Assembly (NCBI RefSeq): GCF_003675385.1
Contig: NZ_RCWZ01000003.1
Span: forward strand, 806,001-870,000
Source of the DNA: Mucilaginibacter kameinonensis
GTDB lineage: Bacteria; Bacteroidota; Bacteroidia; Sphingobacteriales; Sphingobacteriaceae
Reading direction: 5' to 3'
DNA length: 64,000 nt
Under the pieces are notes generated by a model. It was not told where the DNA came from, ran no database searches, and was given only the letters and a program-made list of their open reading frames with translations. Position numbers and translations under genes: made by a program. Positions 1 to 9,791 of the stretch are shown one piece after another. How positions within the stretch are numbered: position 1 is the stretch's first letter; each line of letters opens with the position of its first letter.

Positions 1-683
1 TAAACACTGGCCAATAAAGTTTTTACCGCGCCTAAGGAAACACGACCGGTTGCATCTGTATTTGGCATACCAGAGTTTTCAGCGGCCTGCAAATCAGCAA
101 TGATTTGTTTGTACACATCAGCTACAGCTGTACGTGAAGGATACAGGTCAGGGCTGCTAACTGTTTGCGAAGTGGTAATCAGCGGAACATCGCCATATAA
201 GCGCACCAGATGGTAGTAGTAAAATGCCCTGAAAAAATAGGCCTCTCCTATTAGCTTCTTTTTCAAGCCGTCATCCATAGGTGATATGCCTGGGATTTTT
301 TCGATGGCAAGATTTGCATTGGCAATACCCTTGTAGCAATTTGACCACACGGTTTCAAAACCTGGGTTAACGGCATCCGTACGCTGATGGATTACGTTAC
401 CATTGTTAACACTTTGTCCTAATGAAGTTGCGTGACCAGCAAACAACTCCATTGTAATAAACGGGCTTTCACCGTAAGCATCACCATTCTGGAAAAAATA
501 CATGATGTTGTACAAACCGTTTACAAAAGTTTGCGCCTGGTTTGAGCTGGTGAAATAATTATTCTTAACGAAATCTGTTTTGGCTTGTTCATCAAGATAT
601 TTTTTGCAACCACTGTTTACCGTAGCCGCAGCGAGGATAAGTAAAAGACCACCTACCCGGTATTTTTTAAAGTTAAATTTCAT
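1..683 (-). CDS. SusD/RagB-family outer-membrane lipoprotein, 3' part cut by window edge
   Basis: Reading the minus strand from the ATG at 683 gives a lipoprotein signal (hydrophobic stretch, then SGCKKYLDE with the lipobox Cys near residue 26), followed by a SusD-like N-terminal half with the typical EAYFFRAFYYYHLVRLYGDVP helix region. The frame stays open to base 1, so the C-terminal half lies outside the window. SusD proteins sit on the cell surface, bind glycans and cap the SusC transporter. The gene follows the SusC gene by 26 bases on the same strand, as in nearly all Sus-like pairs. The substrate cannot be told from this fragment. Confidence 0.93.
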   Translation of the reverse strand, partial: MKFNFKKYRVGGLLLILAAATVNSGCKKYLDEQAKTDFVKNNYFTSSNQAQTFVNGLYNIMYFFQNGDAYGESPFITMELFAGHATSLGQSVNNGNVIHQRTDAVNPGFETVWSNCYKGIANANLAIEKIPGISPMDDGLKKKLIGEAYFFRAFYYYHLVRLYGDVPLITTSQTVSSPDLYPSRTAVADVYKQIIADLQAAENSGMPNTDATGRVSLGAVKTLLASV

Positions 684-709
684 AATATGATATTTTAACA
701 TGTTTTAGA

Positions 710-3700
710 TTAAAGACTAACATTAACACCTAACAGGAAAGTACGTGGTTTTGGATAATCATAAAACTGGATACCCTGTGTAAAGTTACTTGAGGCATTG
801 TAGGTTGATACCTCAGGATCATAACCGGTATATTTGGTTATCAGGAACAGGTTTTGTGCCTGTGCATAAACCCTTAAACGGCTTAATTTTAACTTTTTAA
901 GGATGTTATCGTTAAAGGTATAACCCAATGTTACTGCCCTGCCGCGAATAAAGTTACCGCTCTCAACTTTGGTTGAATAAATTTCGGTTTGGTAACGAAC
1001 ATAAGCTGGCCTGTCTTCGGCTATGCTGGTGTTTTGGTTAGTTGGCGTCCATGCGTTCAACACAGTTGCATAACTGTTTGCCTGACCTGTACGGTCCTGA
1101 CCAGAGTGACGTGTTAAGTTCATGATCTGGTTGCCGTAGTTAAACTGCAGATCCACACCTAAATCGATGTTTTTGTAACGGAAGTTGTTGCTGAAAGTAC
1201 CGTAGCCATCAGGTATTGATTTACCGAGGATCACTTTATCAGCAGCGCTCACTTTGCCATCGCCATTGGTGTCCTGTATTTTCAGGTCGCCTGGCAATAA
1301 ACCGTATTTGGCAGCTTCAGCAGCCTCTGCAGTTCCCCAGGTTCCAAGCACTTTGTAACCATAGAAGCTACCGGCCGGAAGACCAACACGCATCAGGTTA
1401 AATTGCGACAGGAAGGTTGGAGCAAGGAAGATATCATCATTAGATGCACCTAACTGAAGGATCTTGTTTTTAAGGAATGAAATATTAAATGTAGAATTCC
1501 AGGTAAAGTCCTGAGTTTTTATTGGAGTTGCGTTTACAGTGAACTCTAAACCTTTATTTTGTAAGCGGCCGATATTTTTGTAAACCGCATTAAAACCACT
1601 TGTTTCTGGTAGTGGTGCATTTAACAACAATGCTTTTGTTTTTTTCAGGTACGCATCCGCTTCAATGTTCAAACGGTTGTTAAACAAGCCTAATGAGAAA
1701 CCTAAGTCATATTCAGCTGTTTTTTCCCATTGCAGGTCTTCGTTACCAATTGAAGTTTGAGTAGTACCTACTGCACTGTTACCGCCGAAAGCGTAACCAA
1801 CTGTTCCGATATTTGCCAGTGAACGATACTCACCAATTTCAGAGTTACCGGTTAAACCATAGCTCAACCTGAATTTCAGATCAGATATAGTTTTGTTGTC
1901 TTTCAGGAAATCTTCCTGTGATGCACGCCATGCAAACGCTGCTGATGGGAAGAAACCATACTTTTTATTAGTACCGAAACGAGATGAACCGTCTTCGCGA
2001 CCAGTTAAAGTTAACAGGTATTTCTCGTTGTAATTATAGTTTAACCTGCCAAAGAACGATTGCATTTGCCATGCATCATAACCAGACTCAGGCTTGTTTG
2101 GTACGATACCTGCTGAAAGGTTATAGTACTGATAAAAGTCATCAGACAGTGTACCGGTTGATCCTTTTAAACGTAGCTGCTGGAAGTTTTGACGTTCGGC
2201 ACCTACAACCAGGTTTACGCTGTGTACTTTATTAAAGGTTTTGTTATAGGTGAAATAGTTTTGCCATTGCCAAAACGTTTTGTTAAACTCTTCAATTGAA
2301 GCAGAGCTGTAGCTTTGTCCGGCAACAGGACCACCAACAAGGCCGCTTTGTGAAGCAGGGTTATAGTTGGCAGATGTAGTTACACCTAAAACACTGCGGA
2401 ATTCAAGACCTGGCACAATGTTTAAATTCAAGTAACCATTACCACTAAATATGCGGTTGCGGGTAAGTGATTGAATTTCATTAGCCTGCGCTACCGGGTT
2501 ATCGCCACCTTCAAGGTTTGGATAATCGGTACGTTTGCCATAAGTTCCGTCAGGGTATCTAACCGGAATAAAAGGCACCATCTCAATCAACATACGCGGA
2601 ATGTTGTTACCGCCGGTACCTTGATCCTGGTTACGGCCATCCTGGTAGTTATAGTTTAACGTTGCACCAACTTTAACCCATGGTTTTATCTGGTTATCAA
2701 AAGTTAAACGCACATTATAACGTTTCAGGTAGCTATTCAGAATGATACCTTCATCATCGGCATAATTCAGGAATAAGCCATAGTTTACATTTTCGGCACC
2801 GCCGGTGAACGCAACGTTGTGGTTTTGACTTACCGAAGTACGGGTTGTAGCTTTTTGCCAATCAACGTCATACAAAGGATTCAGATTTTGATCGAACAAT
2901 TTACCGATAAGGGCAGTTCTCTGTGTAACCGGGTTACGATCTGTATAGTCGCCCGCGGCCCAACCGGTAGGATCATATTTTTTGATATTAGCATAAGAAA
3001 TATCCTCAACCTGCATAAACTCTCTTGAGTTAAGCACCGGTATTTCTTTAAACATATGGTTTACCGCTACGTACGCATCGTATGAAATGGTACCGCCTTT
3101 TTTACCTCTTTTAGTAGTAACCAAAATTACACCGTTAGCACCGCGTGTACCATAAATAGCGGTTGATGACGCGTCTTTCAATACGTCGATAGTTTCGATA
3201 TCGTTAGGATTGATCGCGTTACCGCCTTCAGTCCAAACCACACCATCCACAACATATAACGGATCGGTGTTGGTGTTGATAGAGCTATAACCACGAATCC
3301 TGATCTTGGTTGCGCCGCCTGGTGCACCTGAGTTGCTTGATACGTTTACACCTGCAATTTTACCTGATAATTCCTGCTCCAGATTAGTTTGCGGGCGCTC
3401 TTGTAATTGTTTCGCGCCAACGCTACCAACAGAACCGGTAAGGTCGACTTTTTTTGCAGTACCGTAACCAACCACAACAACCTCGCTCAAAGCTTTTGGC
3501 TCTTCTACCATAACAACGTCAATCTGGCTTCTGCCATTAATGGGCACATTTTGGGTTGTATATCCAATAAATGTAAATACCAGCGTTCCGTTACCGTCAG
3601 GCGCGTTAATAGTGTACTTACCGTTAACATCGGTTTGTAAACCAACATTACTGCCTTTTACCCTAACAGTAACACCAGGGATAGGGCCTTTTGAATCACT

Positions 3701-4111
3701 TACCGTACCCGTGATCTTAATCGGGGCAACAGCAATTTGCGACACAACAGGTTCATCCTTCTTTTTTACGACGATGGTTTGGTCAAAAATTTTATAAGTA
3801 AGTGGCTGATCTTTAAAACATTGATCAAGCGCGTTTTCTATAGATACGTTTGCAACTTCAATGTTGATTGCTCCTGCTTTTGAAACATCCTGCTTGTCAT
3901 ACATAAAATGATAGCCGGTTTGTTTTTCTATTGAACGGAGTACTTTTTCAACGGTAGTGTTTTTTTGGTGCAAAGTAACTATCTGGCTATAACTTTTGGC
4001 GCATACGTTGGTAAGGGCCGCAAGTATAATAAAGGCAGTTAGCTTCATGGCCAATATAAATTTGCGTAATTGGGGCCATGCCAAAGGCGTGGCCTTAGAA
4101 TTAAAATTCAT
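710..4111 (-). CDS. SusC/RagA-type TonB-dependent outer-membrane transporter with STN domain
   Basis: 1133 residues. A signal peptide (hydrophobic core about residues 22-40) is followed by an STN (secretin/TonB short N-terminal) domain at about 45-118, a carboxypeptidase-regulatory-like beta sandwich at about 132-205, a TonB-box-like VVVVGYG at 211-217, the plug at about 235-345 and a large barrel ending in the usual aromatic C-terminus. STN-bearing SusC proteins normally signal to a FecR anti-sigma factor in the periplasm. The FecR and ECF sigma genes directly upstream on the same strand fit this, so import is probably coupled to induction of the operon. An internal start at Met22 would give a shorter, more conventional signal peptide. 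The imported compound is unknown. Confidence 0.95.
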   Translation of the reverse strand: MNFNSKATPLAWPQLRKFILAMKLTAFIILAALTNVCAKSYSQIVTLHQKNTTVEKVLRSIEKQTGYHFMYDKQDVSKAGAINIEVANVSIENALDQCFKDQPLTYKIFDQTIVVKKKDEPVVSQIAVAPIKITGTVSDSKGPIPGVTVRVKGSNVGLQTDVNGKYTINAPDGNGTLVFTFIGYTTQNVPINGRSQIDVVMVEEPKALSEVVVVGYGTAKKVDLTGSVGSVGAKQLQERPQTNLEQELSGKIAGVNVSSNSGAPGGATKIRIRGYSSINTNTDPLYVVDGVVWTEGGNAINPNDIETIDVLKDASSTAIYGTRGANGVILVTTKRGKKGGTISYDAYVAVNHMFKEIPVLNSREFMQVEDISYANIKKYDPTGWAAGDYTDRNPVTQRTALIGKLFDQNLNPLYDVDWQKATTRTSVSQNHNVAFTGGAENVNYGLFLNYADDEGIILNSYLKRYNVRLTFDNQIKPWVKVGATLNYNYQDGRNQDQGTGGNNIPRMLIEMVPFIPVRYPDGTYGKRTDYPNLEGGDNPVAQANEIQSLTRNRIFSGNGYLNLNIVPGLEFRSVLGVTTSANYNPASQSGLVGGPVAGQSYSSASIEEFNKTFWQWQNYFTYNKTFNKVHSVNLVVGAERQNFQQLRLKGSTGTLSDDFYQYYNLSAGIVPNKPESGYDAWQMQSFFGRLNYNYNEKYLLTLTGREDGSSRFGTNKKYGFFPSAAFAWRASQEDFLKDNKTISDLKFRLSYGLTGNSEIGEYRSLANIGTVGYAFGGNSAVGTTQTSIGNEDLQWEKTAEYDLGFSLGLFNNRLNIEADAYLKKTKALLLNAPLPETSGFNAVYKNIGRLQNKGLEFTVNATPIKTQDFTWNSTFNISFLKNKILQLGASNDDIFLAPTFLSQFNLMRVGLPAGSFYGYKVLGTWGTAEAAEAAKYGLLPGDLKIQDTNGDGKVSAADKVILGKSIPDGYGTFSNNFRYKNIDLGVDLQFNYGNQIMNLTRHSGQDRTGQANSYATVLNAWTPTNQNTSIAEDRPAYVRYQTEIYSTKVESGNFIRGRAVTLGYTFNDNILKKLKLSRLRVYAQAQNLFLITKYTGYDPEVSTYNASSNFTQGIQFYDYPKPRTFLLGVNVSL

Positions 4112-4185
4112 AAGTTTGTAGAGTTTGGGTTAAACATTAACTTTCAATTCATCGATTGTAGAATTTTGGGACCCAGATGTTTAAG

Positions 4186-4220
4186 CCGGGCAAGTACTGC
4201 GAATACTTCCCGGTTTTTTT
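4186..4220 (+). terminator. Intrinsic terminator-like hairpin on the plus strand, opposite the susC leader
   Basis: The stem is CCGGG-(C bulge)-AAGTA paired with TACTTCCCGG around a 7-base loop, followed by seven T on the plus strand. All neighbouring genes are on the minus strand, so it would end a transcript running antisense to the start of the SusC gene. Read on the minus strand it lacks a T tract. Confidence 0.55.
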
Positions 4221-4243
4221 ATATCCTGGTTTTAGCTTTAATA

Positions 4244-4261
4244 CATGTGTTTAAACACATG
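4244..4261. promoter_or_regulatory. Perfect 18-bp palindrome between FecR and SusC genes
   Basis: CATGTGTTTAAACACATG is fully self-complementary. It lies about 135 bases upstream of the SusC start and 125 bases downstream of the FecR stop. It could be an operator or simply a structured spacer; the sequence alone does not decide. Confidence 0.35.
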
Positions 4262-4386
4262 ATAAACCGTTTTACCATTTTGGGCCCAAAGGGGTCGGGC
4301 TAAATTATCTTAGGTATTTCTTCCATCATAGGGTTGTTTAAATTGTTAACAATTGGTTGCTTAATATAGTAGGTATAATAATTATG

Positions 4387-5583
4387 CTATTGTTGTATGG
4401 TGATGCGTTTATCTTCAATTTTATATTTCACCCCGGCATAACCAAGCATGTTCATTAATTCGGATGCTTTTACATTTCGGGATATCCGGCCTGTAAATTC
4501 ACGCTGCGGTATTTTGCCTTCGTAGGCTACATCAACATCATACCAACGGGCAGCCTGCCTCATAATGGCATCTATCCCCGCGTCCCTGAATTGAAAAATG
4601 CCGTCTTTCCAGGCTATTTCATCATCAACATCAACATCGTTAAGTACTTTCAACTTACCAGCTTTATTGAGTACAGCCTGTTGTCCGGGTTTTAAAATGC
4701 CCGTTGCAGTGCCATTGCTTATTTTTACTGATCCTTCTAATAAGGTGGTTTTCATTTCGGCTTCGTCATTGTAGGCCATGACATTAAAATGTGTACCTAA
4801 AACCTCAACTGTTGTGTTATCGGATTTAACCCTGAAAGGCATGTTCGGATTTTTAGAAACCTCAAAGTAAGCCTCGCCGGTGATGGTGACCTCACGTGTT
4901 TTTCCGGTAAATTTGGTTGGAAAAGTTAATGATGATTCTGAATTCAGACAAACCTTGCTCCCATCCGGTAAAATCAACTGATATTGTCCGCCACGGGGAG
5001 TCGAGATGGTATTTATAACCGGAGCTTGAGCATCAGCATTGGTACCGGCTTCATATACCAGCTGACCGTTGCGGGTTTTGTTGATTTTAGTGGCTCCCTG
5101 TTGTGCAAGCAGGCCGTTTTGCGCACTATCAAGTGTAATGGTTTTGCCGTTAGCCAGTGTTAAAATTGCTTTGTTACCGCCCGGCAGAGCATCATTTTTA
5201 GGATGAATTTTGGCAATGCTCTTTTTTGTAACAACCTGCTTTTTTTGATTGCTATAAATATACGCGCCAAACCCTACAAGGAATAAAAGAGATGCGGCAA
5301 CGCCCAGCTTTCTCCATGGTAAATTGTTTTTTGTAGGGGTAACAACAGCTGGCTCGGTATTAGTCCTTAAAATCTGGGCGAGCATCTCATCGCTTTTTGA
5401 CTTATCGAAAAGCGGGCCATCGTCATCAAGACTGTCCCATGCCTGGTGTATAAGCGAAGCAAGCTCCGCGTCCGTTGCCGATGAGTCGATGATTTCGAAA
5501 AGTTCATCGCGCTCACCCTCCGAGGCAGTGCCGTTATAGTACTTATTAAACAGATAATTCAGCCTAACGTAAAGTTCGCTCAT
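4387..5583 (-). CDS. FecR-family anti-sigma factor
   Basis: 398 residues. A cytosolic N-terminal part (1-90) is followed by one membrane helix at about 92-110 and a periplasmic part with a FecR domain at about 190-290 (STPRGGQYQLILPDGSKV, then GEAYFEVSKNPNMPFRV). A C-terminal DUF4974-type domain at about 325-397 resembles an STN fold. It should hold the upstream sigma factor inactive until the SusC STN domain signals substrate binding. It lies 92 bases downstream of the sigma gene and upstream of SusC on the same strand. Confidence 0.93.
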   Translation of the reverse strand: MSELYVRLNYLFNKYYNGTASEGERDELFEIIDSSATDAELASLIHQAWDSLDDDGPLFDKSKSDEMLAQILRTNTEPAVVTPTKNNLPWRKLGVAASLLFLVGFGAYIYSNQKKQVVTKKSIAKIHPKNDALPGGNKAILTLANGKTITLDSAQNGLLAQQGATKINKTRNGQLVYEAGTNADAQAPVINTISTPRGGQYQLILPDGSKVCLNSESSLTFPTKFTGKTREVTITGEAYFEVSKNPNMPFRVKSDNTTVEVLGTHFNVMAYNDEAEMKTTLLEGSVKISNGTATGILKPGQQAVLNKAGKLKVLNDVDVDDEIAWKDGIFQFRDAGIDAIMRQAARWYDVDVAYEGKIPQREFTGRISRNVKASELMNMLGYAGVKYKIEDKRITIQQ

Positions 5584-5675
5584 AGTGTTGCTTTTCGGTA
5601 TAACTGTATAATTGGCTACAGTGAGTTGGGGCAGATCTCATATACATGACACCCGCAGGATTAAAAAAGGGGGTA

Positions 5676-6290
5676 TTACTTTTTAAAAAAATGAAAAAAA
5701 TGTACCAGCGCCATTATAAGCGCTATAGCTTCGCGGTGCTCATGTACATATTCTTTTATGGAAGCGGTGGCTATTTGCAGGTATTTCTTTACCGTTTCAC
5801 GGGATAGTTCCAGTTCATCGGCAATTTCATGGTATTTTAAACGACTGTGCCTGCTCATCAGGTAAATCTTTTGCTGCTGTGGAGGCAGCTTGTCTATCGC
5901 TTCATCAATCAGGTTATAATAATGATCAGATGCCTGTGCTTCGGTAGTAAAAGGTACGATATTGGTTTCTTCCAACTTTTTAAGCTGTAGTTGCTCTCTT
6001 GAAACTTTGCGCAAACAGTTTAAAGCATGATTTTTGGATAGCACAAACAGATATGCTTTGAAATTATCAACATTGGCAAGCGCCTCGCGGGTCATCCAGA
6101 TCTTCATAAAAACATCCTGAACCACCTCCTCTGTCAATTCAACAGACTGGGTAATGCGTAAGATGTGAACACCTAAACGCTGATGGTAGGCTGCAAATAA
6201 GCGGCGAAAGGCAAATTCATTGCCTTCGGCTACCTGCAAAAGCAGCTCCTTCTCATCTGATTGAGTAAATTCAAACATAGGTTGATTCAA
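5676..6290 (-). CDS. ECF-type RNA polymerase sigma factor, SusC/FecR-associated
   Basis: 204 residues. Sigma region 2 lies at about 25-90 (LTEEVVQDVFMKIWMTREAL) and region 4 at about 135-185 (LPPQQQKIYLMSRHSRLKYHEIA-type helix-turn-helix). It is the first gene of the minus-strand set sigma, FecR, SusC, SusD. The likely role is transcription of the SusC/SusD genes when released by FecR. No copy of the GGCAACC element found in the polysaccharide locus lies upstream, so it appears to be a separate regulon. The C-terminal tail (ALVHFFHFFKK) is unusually hydrophobic. Confidence 0.93.
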   Translation of the reverse strand: MNQPMFEFTQSDEKELLLQVAEGNEFAFRRLFAAYHQRLGVHILRITQSVELTEEVVQDVFMKIWMTREALANVDNFKAYLFVLSKNHALNCLRKVSREQLQLKKLEETNIVPFTTEAQASDHYYNLIDEAIDKLPPQQQKIYLMSRHSRLKYHEIADELELSRETVKKYLQIATASIKEYVHEHREAIALIMALVHFFHFFKK

Positions 6291-6467
6291 ACATAGGTTG
6301 ATGTTGGTGCTACAAATATTATAAAAATCGTAGTATTTGCAACATATAATTATATCGATGAAACCATCGTATAACTTTAAAGCAATTGAAATGTTTGAAT
6401 AAAATATTCAACACCTCTATTCCTTAAAGTTGTTTTAACTATTAAGTATGTATTAAATAAAGGATTA

Positions 6468-7019
6468 TCAATATAATGGCGTTGGTAAACCATCCAAACT
6501 AATCCTGTTTTTCTCCTGCTTATAATCCGCCAGTCCTTGCTCGCCTTTCTTCTCTGCCCATTTAATAGCATAATCACGTTCGCCCAAATATTCATAAAGT
6601 GGTACGCTGAACCCGCATGAGGTTTGCACCATGTCTATATCGCCTACTATAATTTGCCGTGTAGCCATGTGAATGTCGAAATACCGGGAAAGCGTGTTCC
6701 ACTCATCGTTACCGTCATCAGACAAAATACTATAACCCTTACCGTACAGACGCAGGATATTAGGAGGCCCATCAAAGGCACAAAACATAAAAGTGATGCG
6801 CCCGTTTTCCAGCAGGTGGGCAGCAGTTTCGTTTCCGCTCCCTATAATATCCATATAAGCCACGCGGTTGTTGGAAAGAATGCGAAAACTCGCGTTATCT
6901 TTTGGCGAAAGATTTACATGCCCACTGGATGTTAGCGGAGCAGTAGCCACAAAAAAGATTTTTTGATGGGCAATAAAATCCTTGTGGTGATCAAGTATCT
7001 CATTAAAAAACTTACCCAT
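6468..7019 (-). CDS. Pyridoxamine 5'-phosphate oxidase-like FMN-binding protein
   Basis: 183 residues with the split-barrel flavin fold of the PNPOx-like family. The N-terminus contains KIFFVATAPLTSSGHVNLSPKD, and the middle has GSGNETAAHLLENGRITFMF, typical of the uncharacterised single-domain members annotated as pyridoxamine 5'-phosphate oxidase family. These usually bind FMN or F420 and reduce small molecules; the true substrate is unknown. It stands alone between the sigma gene and the MscS gene, and I see no operon partner. Confidence 0.8.
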   Translation of the reverse strand: MGKFFNEILDHHKDFIAHQKIFFVATAPLTSSGHVNLSPKDNASFRILSNNRVAYMDIIGSGNETAAHLLENGRITFMFCAFDGPPNILRLYGKGYSILSDDGNDEWNTLSRYFDIHMATRQIIVGDIDMVQTSCGFSVPLYEYLGERDYAIKWAEKKGEQGLADYKQEKNRISLDGLPTPLY

Positions 7020-7137
7020 AATATAAGGTTTTAATTAGCGATACTCAAATATAAGCATAATCGTTTTAGCATTATGTTAGCGAAGCATGTTTATTAAATT
7101 AACCGTCGCGCTAAAACACTCCTTTATTGAGCGAAAG

Positions 7138-9648
7138 CTATTTTTTGTGTTCCTTTTTATTCGTGCTGGTTTCGATAGACTCATCGGCGGGCGGCTGATG
7201 GATATAAAGCTCCTGCTGCGGAAACGGGATCACAATCCCTTCGTTTTTAAACGCGACATCTATCGCGGCTATAATTTCGCTTTTGACAGCTGCTCCGTCT
7301 TTATAATCGCGCACCCAAAAGATAGTTTTGATATCGATGGAGCTATTGTTAAAATTTTGAAATAAAACCGCCGGTTTAGGATGCTCATGAATCCGCTTAT
7401 TCTCTGCCAGCAAACCGGCGATAATCTGCTGAGGTTTCTGCAAATCGGTTCCGTAGGCTACCCCAACTATTATTTCAATTTGCCGTTTGCTGCCGGCCAA
7501 TGTCCAGTTTATTAAATGGGCATTTAACAAATCGCCATTGGGTATAACCATATCGGGGCCGTCCCATTTTGAGATGATACTGCTCCTGAAACCAATTGAT
7601 TTCATGGTGCCCCCCTGCCCTCCTATTTCAACAATATCCCCCACGTTTACCGGTTTTTCAAAGGCGATGATAAGCCCACTTACCAGGTTATTAACCAAAG
7701 TTTGCAAACCCAGACCTATACCTAAACCCAAAGCGCCTACTATAACTGTTATTTGCTGTATGGGGAATCCCGATGCCGCAAGCGCCAGGAATAATCCCGT
7801 ACTCATAATAGCAACCCGGATGAGCAGAAGCCAACTGCCCAACCCTGCTTTTCTGACGTTGCCAGTATTAACAGGATCTGTATTTGACTCCGAAGCGAAA
7901 TAGGACACAATTTTTGAAACTACTATAGATGCAGCTAAAATCAGGAAGAATACCAGTATATTATTTACTGTGAAGGTGTAATTGCCAAGCGTTCGTTCAT
8001 TAAAGAAAAAATCATTTAATGGGTCTGAGATCTCTTTGAAAACATAAAAATTATGCCCGAAAAGCACAAACCATCCAAGCACCAACAGGATATAAAGCAA
8101 AGGCGGGGCTTTTTCCCCAACACGGTCAAAATTGATATAGAACAGCTTTTTATCCTGCTTCGTATATACGTTTGAGGCTATGCACAGTCCCTGGTTTATC
8201 AACCTGATAGTCCACAAAAACAGGATGCCTATTACCACATTTAGATAACCGCTGATAAGCAGCGTTTTTGAAAGGTTATACCGGCCGAATATATTAGCCA
8301 CAAGGGAGGCCAGCTCTAAAAACGCGGCAAGCCCGATAAAATAAAGGATCAACTTTTCCCGCAATTCGTCTTTTCGGCCTTTTATCAATACCAGTATGCT
8401 AACAATGAAACCTGCCAAAGCCAGGATCAACATGGCCCATCGCTCTACCCGGGATGCCTGCAGAATAAGATTATCAAAACAGGTTATCGCAAAAAGCACG
8501 ACAAACGTTAACCAGATCATCATCCAATGCCGGGTAATAAACTGCCTAAAAACAATGGTTAGACAAATGGTAGGTGTAATCCAAAACAAACAGTTAAAAA
8601 TAAAAGGCGGATCGGAAAAAATAAACTGACCAAGGTTGAGCACCATAATTATCGCTGAAATAACGGGATAGCGCAATACCAGCAGTCTTTGCGAATCATC
8701 AGTAGCATTATCCTTATAACCAATCATCTTTTGGAGCGTTTGTAAAAAGATGGTTGAAGCGGTGATCATTAACAGGATCAAAAAGATGCGGCCAGGATTA
8801 TTCCGGGTATAGAAGATAAAGTTGAGCTTAGCCTTTATGTACGAGAAATAAAAAATTTGGTTAAACGGTCTCGCGTATCCAACATCCGCACCCAGGTTTG
8901 CAAATTCCCGGCTAAACATATTTGCTGACAGGTCTTCCTGGTAGTTGTCGACTTCCTCAAGTTGGGTACGAAGCTTTATGGCAACAAGGTTTACTATTTT
9001 TTGCAGTTTATGTACGTTGTTTATAGCATAAGTAAGTGCGGTATCTGCAGGGTTGATTTCGTTAGCAACCATATTAATTTTCTGCACATACTCGTGTGCC
9101 AGTAACGAATCTTTCGGGAATTTATACAACGATGTATCGGCAGATAATGAATCTATCTTATACCTGAACTGTACAAGGCTCTTTTCATATTTATCAATTA
9201 AATCCTTACGTGCATTGGCACGGTTTAAAAGTTCGGATAAAATTTTTGATGTAGCCGTGAGATTACGATAGGTTTGCGCAGTGCCTTTATTGGTAAAAAC
9301 GCCATCGCCCACCACTTTTATGGTAGCTTCTATTTGTTCAAGCTCGCTATTTATGCCTACGGTATCAATCCCTGCCTTGATAAATACCTGGGCGCGCAAT
9401 GTAAGTTTTTTGATATCCTCAATAAGCTCATCCTGCTTAATGGCTGTTTTTTCGACGTTAAATTTAACTATACTCCTTTGTGTGATTGCTTGTCCAAGCC
9501 GTTTTACTTTTGAAGCATAATCTTTTTGAATGCTATCGGCAACCTCCGTTTTACTGGTTGAATCCTGTTGGGCAGCAACAGAAGAGCACATCAATATTGC
9601 GCATAAAAACAGCAGAAACCATTTTTTATAGATATGAATTAACTTCAT
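7138..9648 (-). CDS. MscS-family mechanosensitive ion channel, large form
   Basis: 836 residues from the ATG at 9648, which starts a clear signal peptide (MKLIHIYKKWFLLFLCAILM, cleavage after VAAQ); a TTG 30 bases upstream is less likely. A coiled-coil-rich periplasmic part of about 220 residues precedes about ten membrane helices. The MscS pore helix and beta domain sit near 600-720 (GALGLGIGLGLQTLVNNLVS, then FEKPVNVGDIVEIGG). The family opens under membrane tension to release solutes on osmotic downshock. The long N-terminal part resembles the large MscK/MscM-type channels. It ends in a Lys-rich tail and is monocistronic as far as I can see. Confidence 0.9.
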   Translation of the reverse strand: MKLIHIYKKWFLLFLCAILMCSSVAAQQDSTSKTEVADSIQKDYASKVKRLGQAITQRSIVKFNVEKTAIKQDELIEDIKKLTLRAQVFIKAGIDTVGINSELEQIEATIKVVGDGVFTNKGTAQTYRNLTATSKILSELLNRANARKDLIDKYEKSLVQFRYKIDSLSADTSLYKFPKDSLLAHEYVQKINMVANEINPADTALTYAINNVHKLQKIVNLVAIKLRTQLEEVDNYQEDLSANMFSREFANLGADVGYARPFNQIFYFSYIKAKLNFIFYTRNNPGRIFLILLMITASTIFLQTLQKMIGYKDNATDDSQRLLVLRYPVISAIIMVLNLGQFIFSDPPFIFNCLFWITPTICLTIVFRQFITRHWMMIWLTFVVLFAITCFDNLILQASRVERWAMLILALAGFIVSILVLIKGRKDELREKLILYFIGLAAFLELASLVANIFGRYNLSKTLLISGYLNVVIGILFLWTIRLINQGLCIASNVYTKQDKKLFYINFDRVGEKAPPLLYILLVLGWFVLFGHNFYVFKEISDPLNDFFFNERTLGNYTFTVNNILVFFLILAASIVVSKIVSYFASESNTDPVNTGNVRKAGLGSWLLLIRVAIMSTGLFLALAASGFPIQQITVIVGALGLGIGLGLQTLVNNLVSGLIIAFEKPVNVGDIVEIGGQGGTMKSIGFRSSIISKWDGPDMVIPNGDLLNAHLINWTLAGSKRQIEIIVGVAYGTDLQKPQQIIAGLLAENKRIHEHPKPAVLFQNFNNSSIDIKTIFWVRDYKDGAAVKSEIIAAIDVAFKNEGIVIPFPQQELYIHQPPADESIETSTNKKEHKK

Positions 9649-9791
9649 AAATGTTATTTCACGATACGGAATAAACAAAGCGGGGCACAGATCTAAATAT
9701 GCAGGAAGTTTATAACCGGATCAGTATGTTTTTAATAGGACGAGGTAATTTAATTAAATTATTTGAATTATGGTTTTCAACATCATACCCG

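Noticed and set aside
6377..6595. 72-codon minus-strand frame downstream of the sigma gene
   Set aside because: It overlaps the end of the PNPOx-like gene in another phase and has no features of a gene.
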